From NCBI GenBank assembly GCA_023443145.1, contig JAEZVS010000155.1:1-6760 (forward strand): 6,760 bases of DNA, read 5' to 3'. Source of the stretch: Bacillota bacterium. GTDB taxonomy: Bacteria; Bacillota; Peptococcia; Peptococcales; Peptococcaceae. A program made the position numbers and the translations under genes. Shown piece after piece: positions 6,681 through 6,760 of the stretch (its first letter is position 1; every line of letters begins with the position of its first letter). The notes under the pieces were generated by a model, which was given only the letters and a program-made list of their open reading frames with translations, searched no databases and was not told the DNA's origin.

Positions 6681-6760
6681 ATACACCAAACATTACTTCG
6701 CATAATATATATTATGTTGCATTTTACCTCGCTGGGTTTTATATAGTATTTTAAACCATA
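6681..6760. other. AT-rich tail after the terminator with a 16-bp palindrome
   Basis: These 80 bases hold no complete gene. A perfect palindrome, CATAATATATATTATG, lies at 6701-6716. On the - strand a frame is open from the window edge to a TAA at 6695-6693 (21 codons). It could be the end of a convergent gene sharing the terminator, but open frames this short arise easily by chance. On the + strand TTGCAT (6717-6722) and TATATA (6740-6745), 17 nt apart, make a weak sigma-70-like promoter. The two readings compete and neither is established. Confidence 0.35.

Noticed and set aside
1..6760. Mobile element, CRISPR array, tRNA/rRNA gene, riboswitch or defence system
   Set aside because: I saw no transposase, integrase, repeat-spacer pattern, cloverleaf or riboswitch-like leader. 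All space except short gaps and the 136-base right end is filled by conserved housekeeping genes.

Overview
This window is ordinary conserved chromosomal sequence from a low- to mid-GC bacterium, most likely a Firmicute (Bacillota). Six genes lie head to tail on the + strand with almost no space between them, followed by a strong intrinsic terminator and a short AT-rich tail. The protein types (a SpoIIIE/FtsK translocase, RimO, a Firmicute-like PgsA, MltG, a TrmR-type O-methyltransferase and a U32/TrhP protein), the strong GGAGG ribosome binding sites and two TTG starts all fit this. Having RimO and the order ftsK-rimO-pgsA-mltG-O-methyltransferase-U32 suggests Clostridia or, more specifically, Negativicutes. 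That narrower placement is inference from remembered gene order and was not tested here.

Layout: 1-1701 is the 3' part of ftsK; its membrane-anchor end lies off the left edge. 1725-3074 is rimO, which methylthiolates ribosomal protein S12. 3061-3576 is pgsA, for phosphatidylglycerophosphate synthesis, overlapping rimO by 14 nt. 3607-4704 is mltG, an endolytic murein transglycosylase. 4694-5380 is a trmR-like tRNA methyltransferase, overlapping mltG by 11 nt. 5377-6624 is a trhP-like U32 protein, overlapping trmR by 4 nt. 6637-6680 is a terminator that reads as bidirectional. 6681-6760 is AT-rich, with a 16-bp perfect palindrome and either the tail of a convergent gene or a weak promoter.

The genes form two functional themes. 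FtsK, PgsA and MltG serve chromosome segregation and envelope growth. RimO, TrmR and TrhP modify the translation apparatus. TrhP and TrmR probably act in sequence: TrhP makes 5-hydroxyuridine at tRNA wobble position 34, and TrmR methylates it to 5-methoxyuridine. Their genes overlap and are probably translationally coupled. The longest gap between genes is 30 nt and no internal promoter is evident, so one polycistronic transcript ending at the terminator is the simplest reading.

I found no mobile element, CRISPR array, RNA gene or defence cassette, and no convincing undescribed system. The points worth a second look are modest: a GC-rich hairpin inside trmR, a Tyr in the normally Asp position of the RimO N-terminal motif, the TTGA junction between trmR and trhP, and the terminator and palindrome at the right end.
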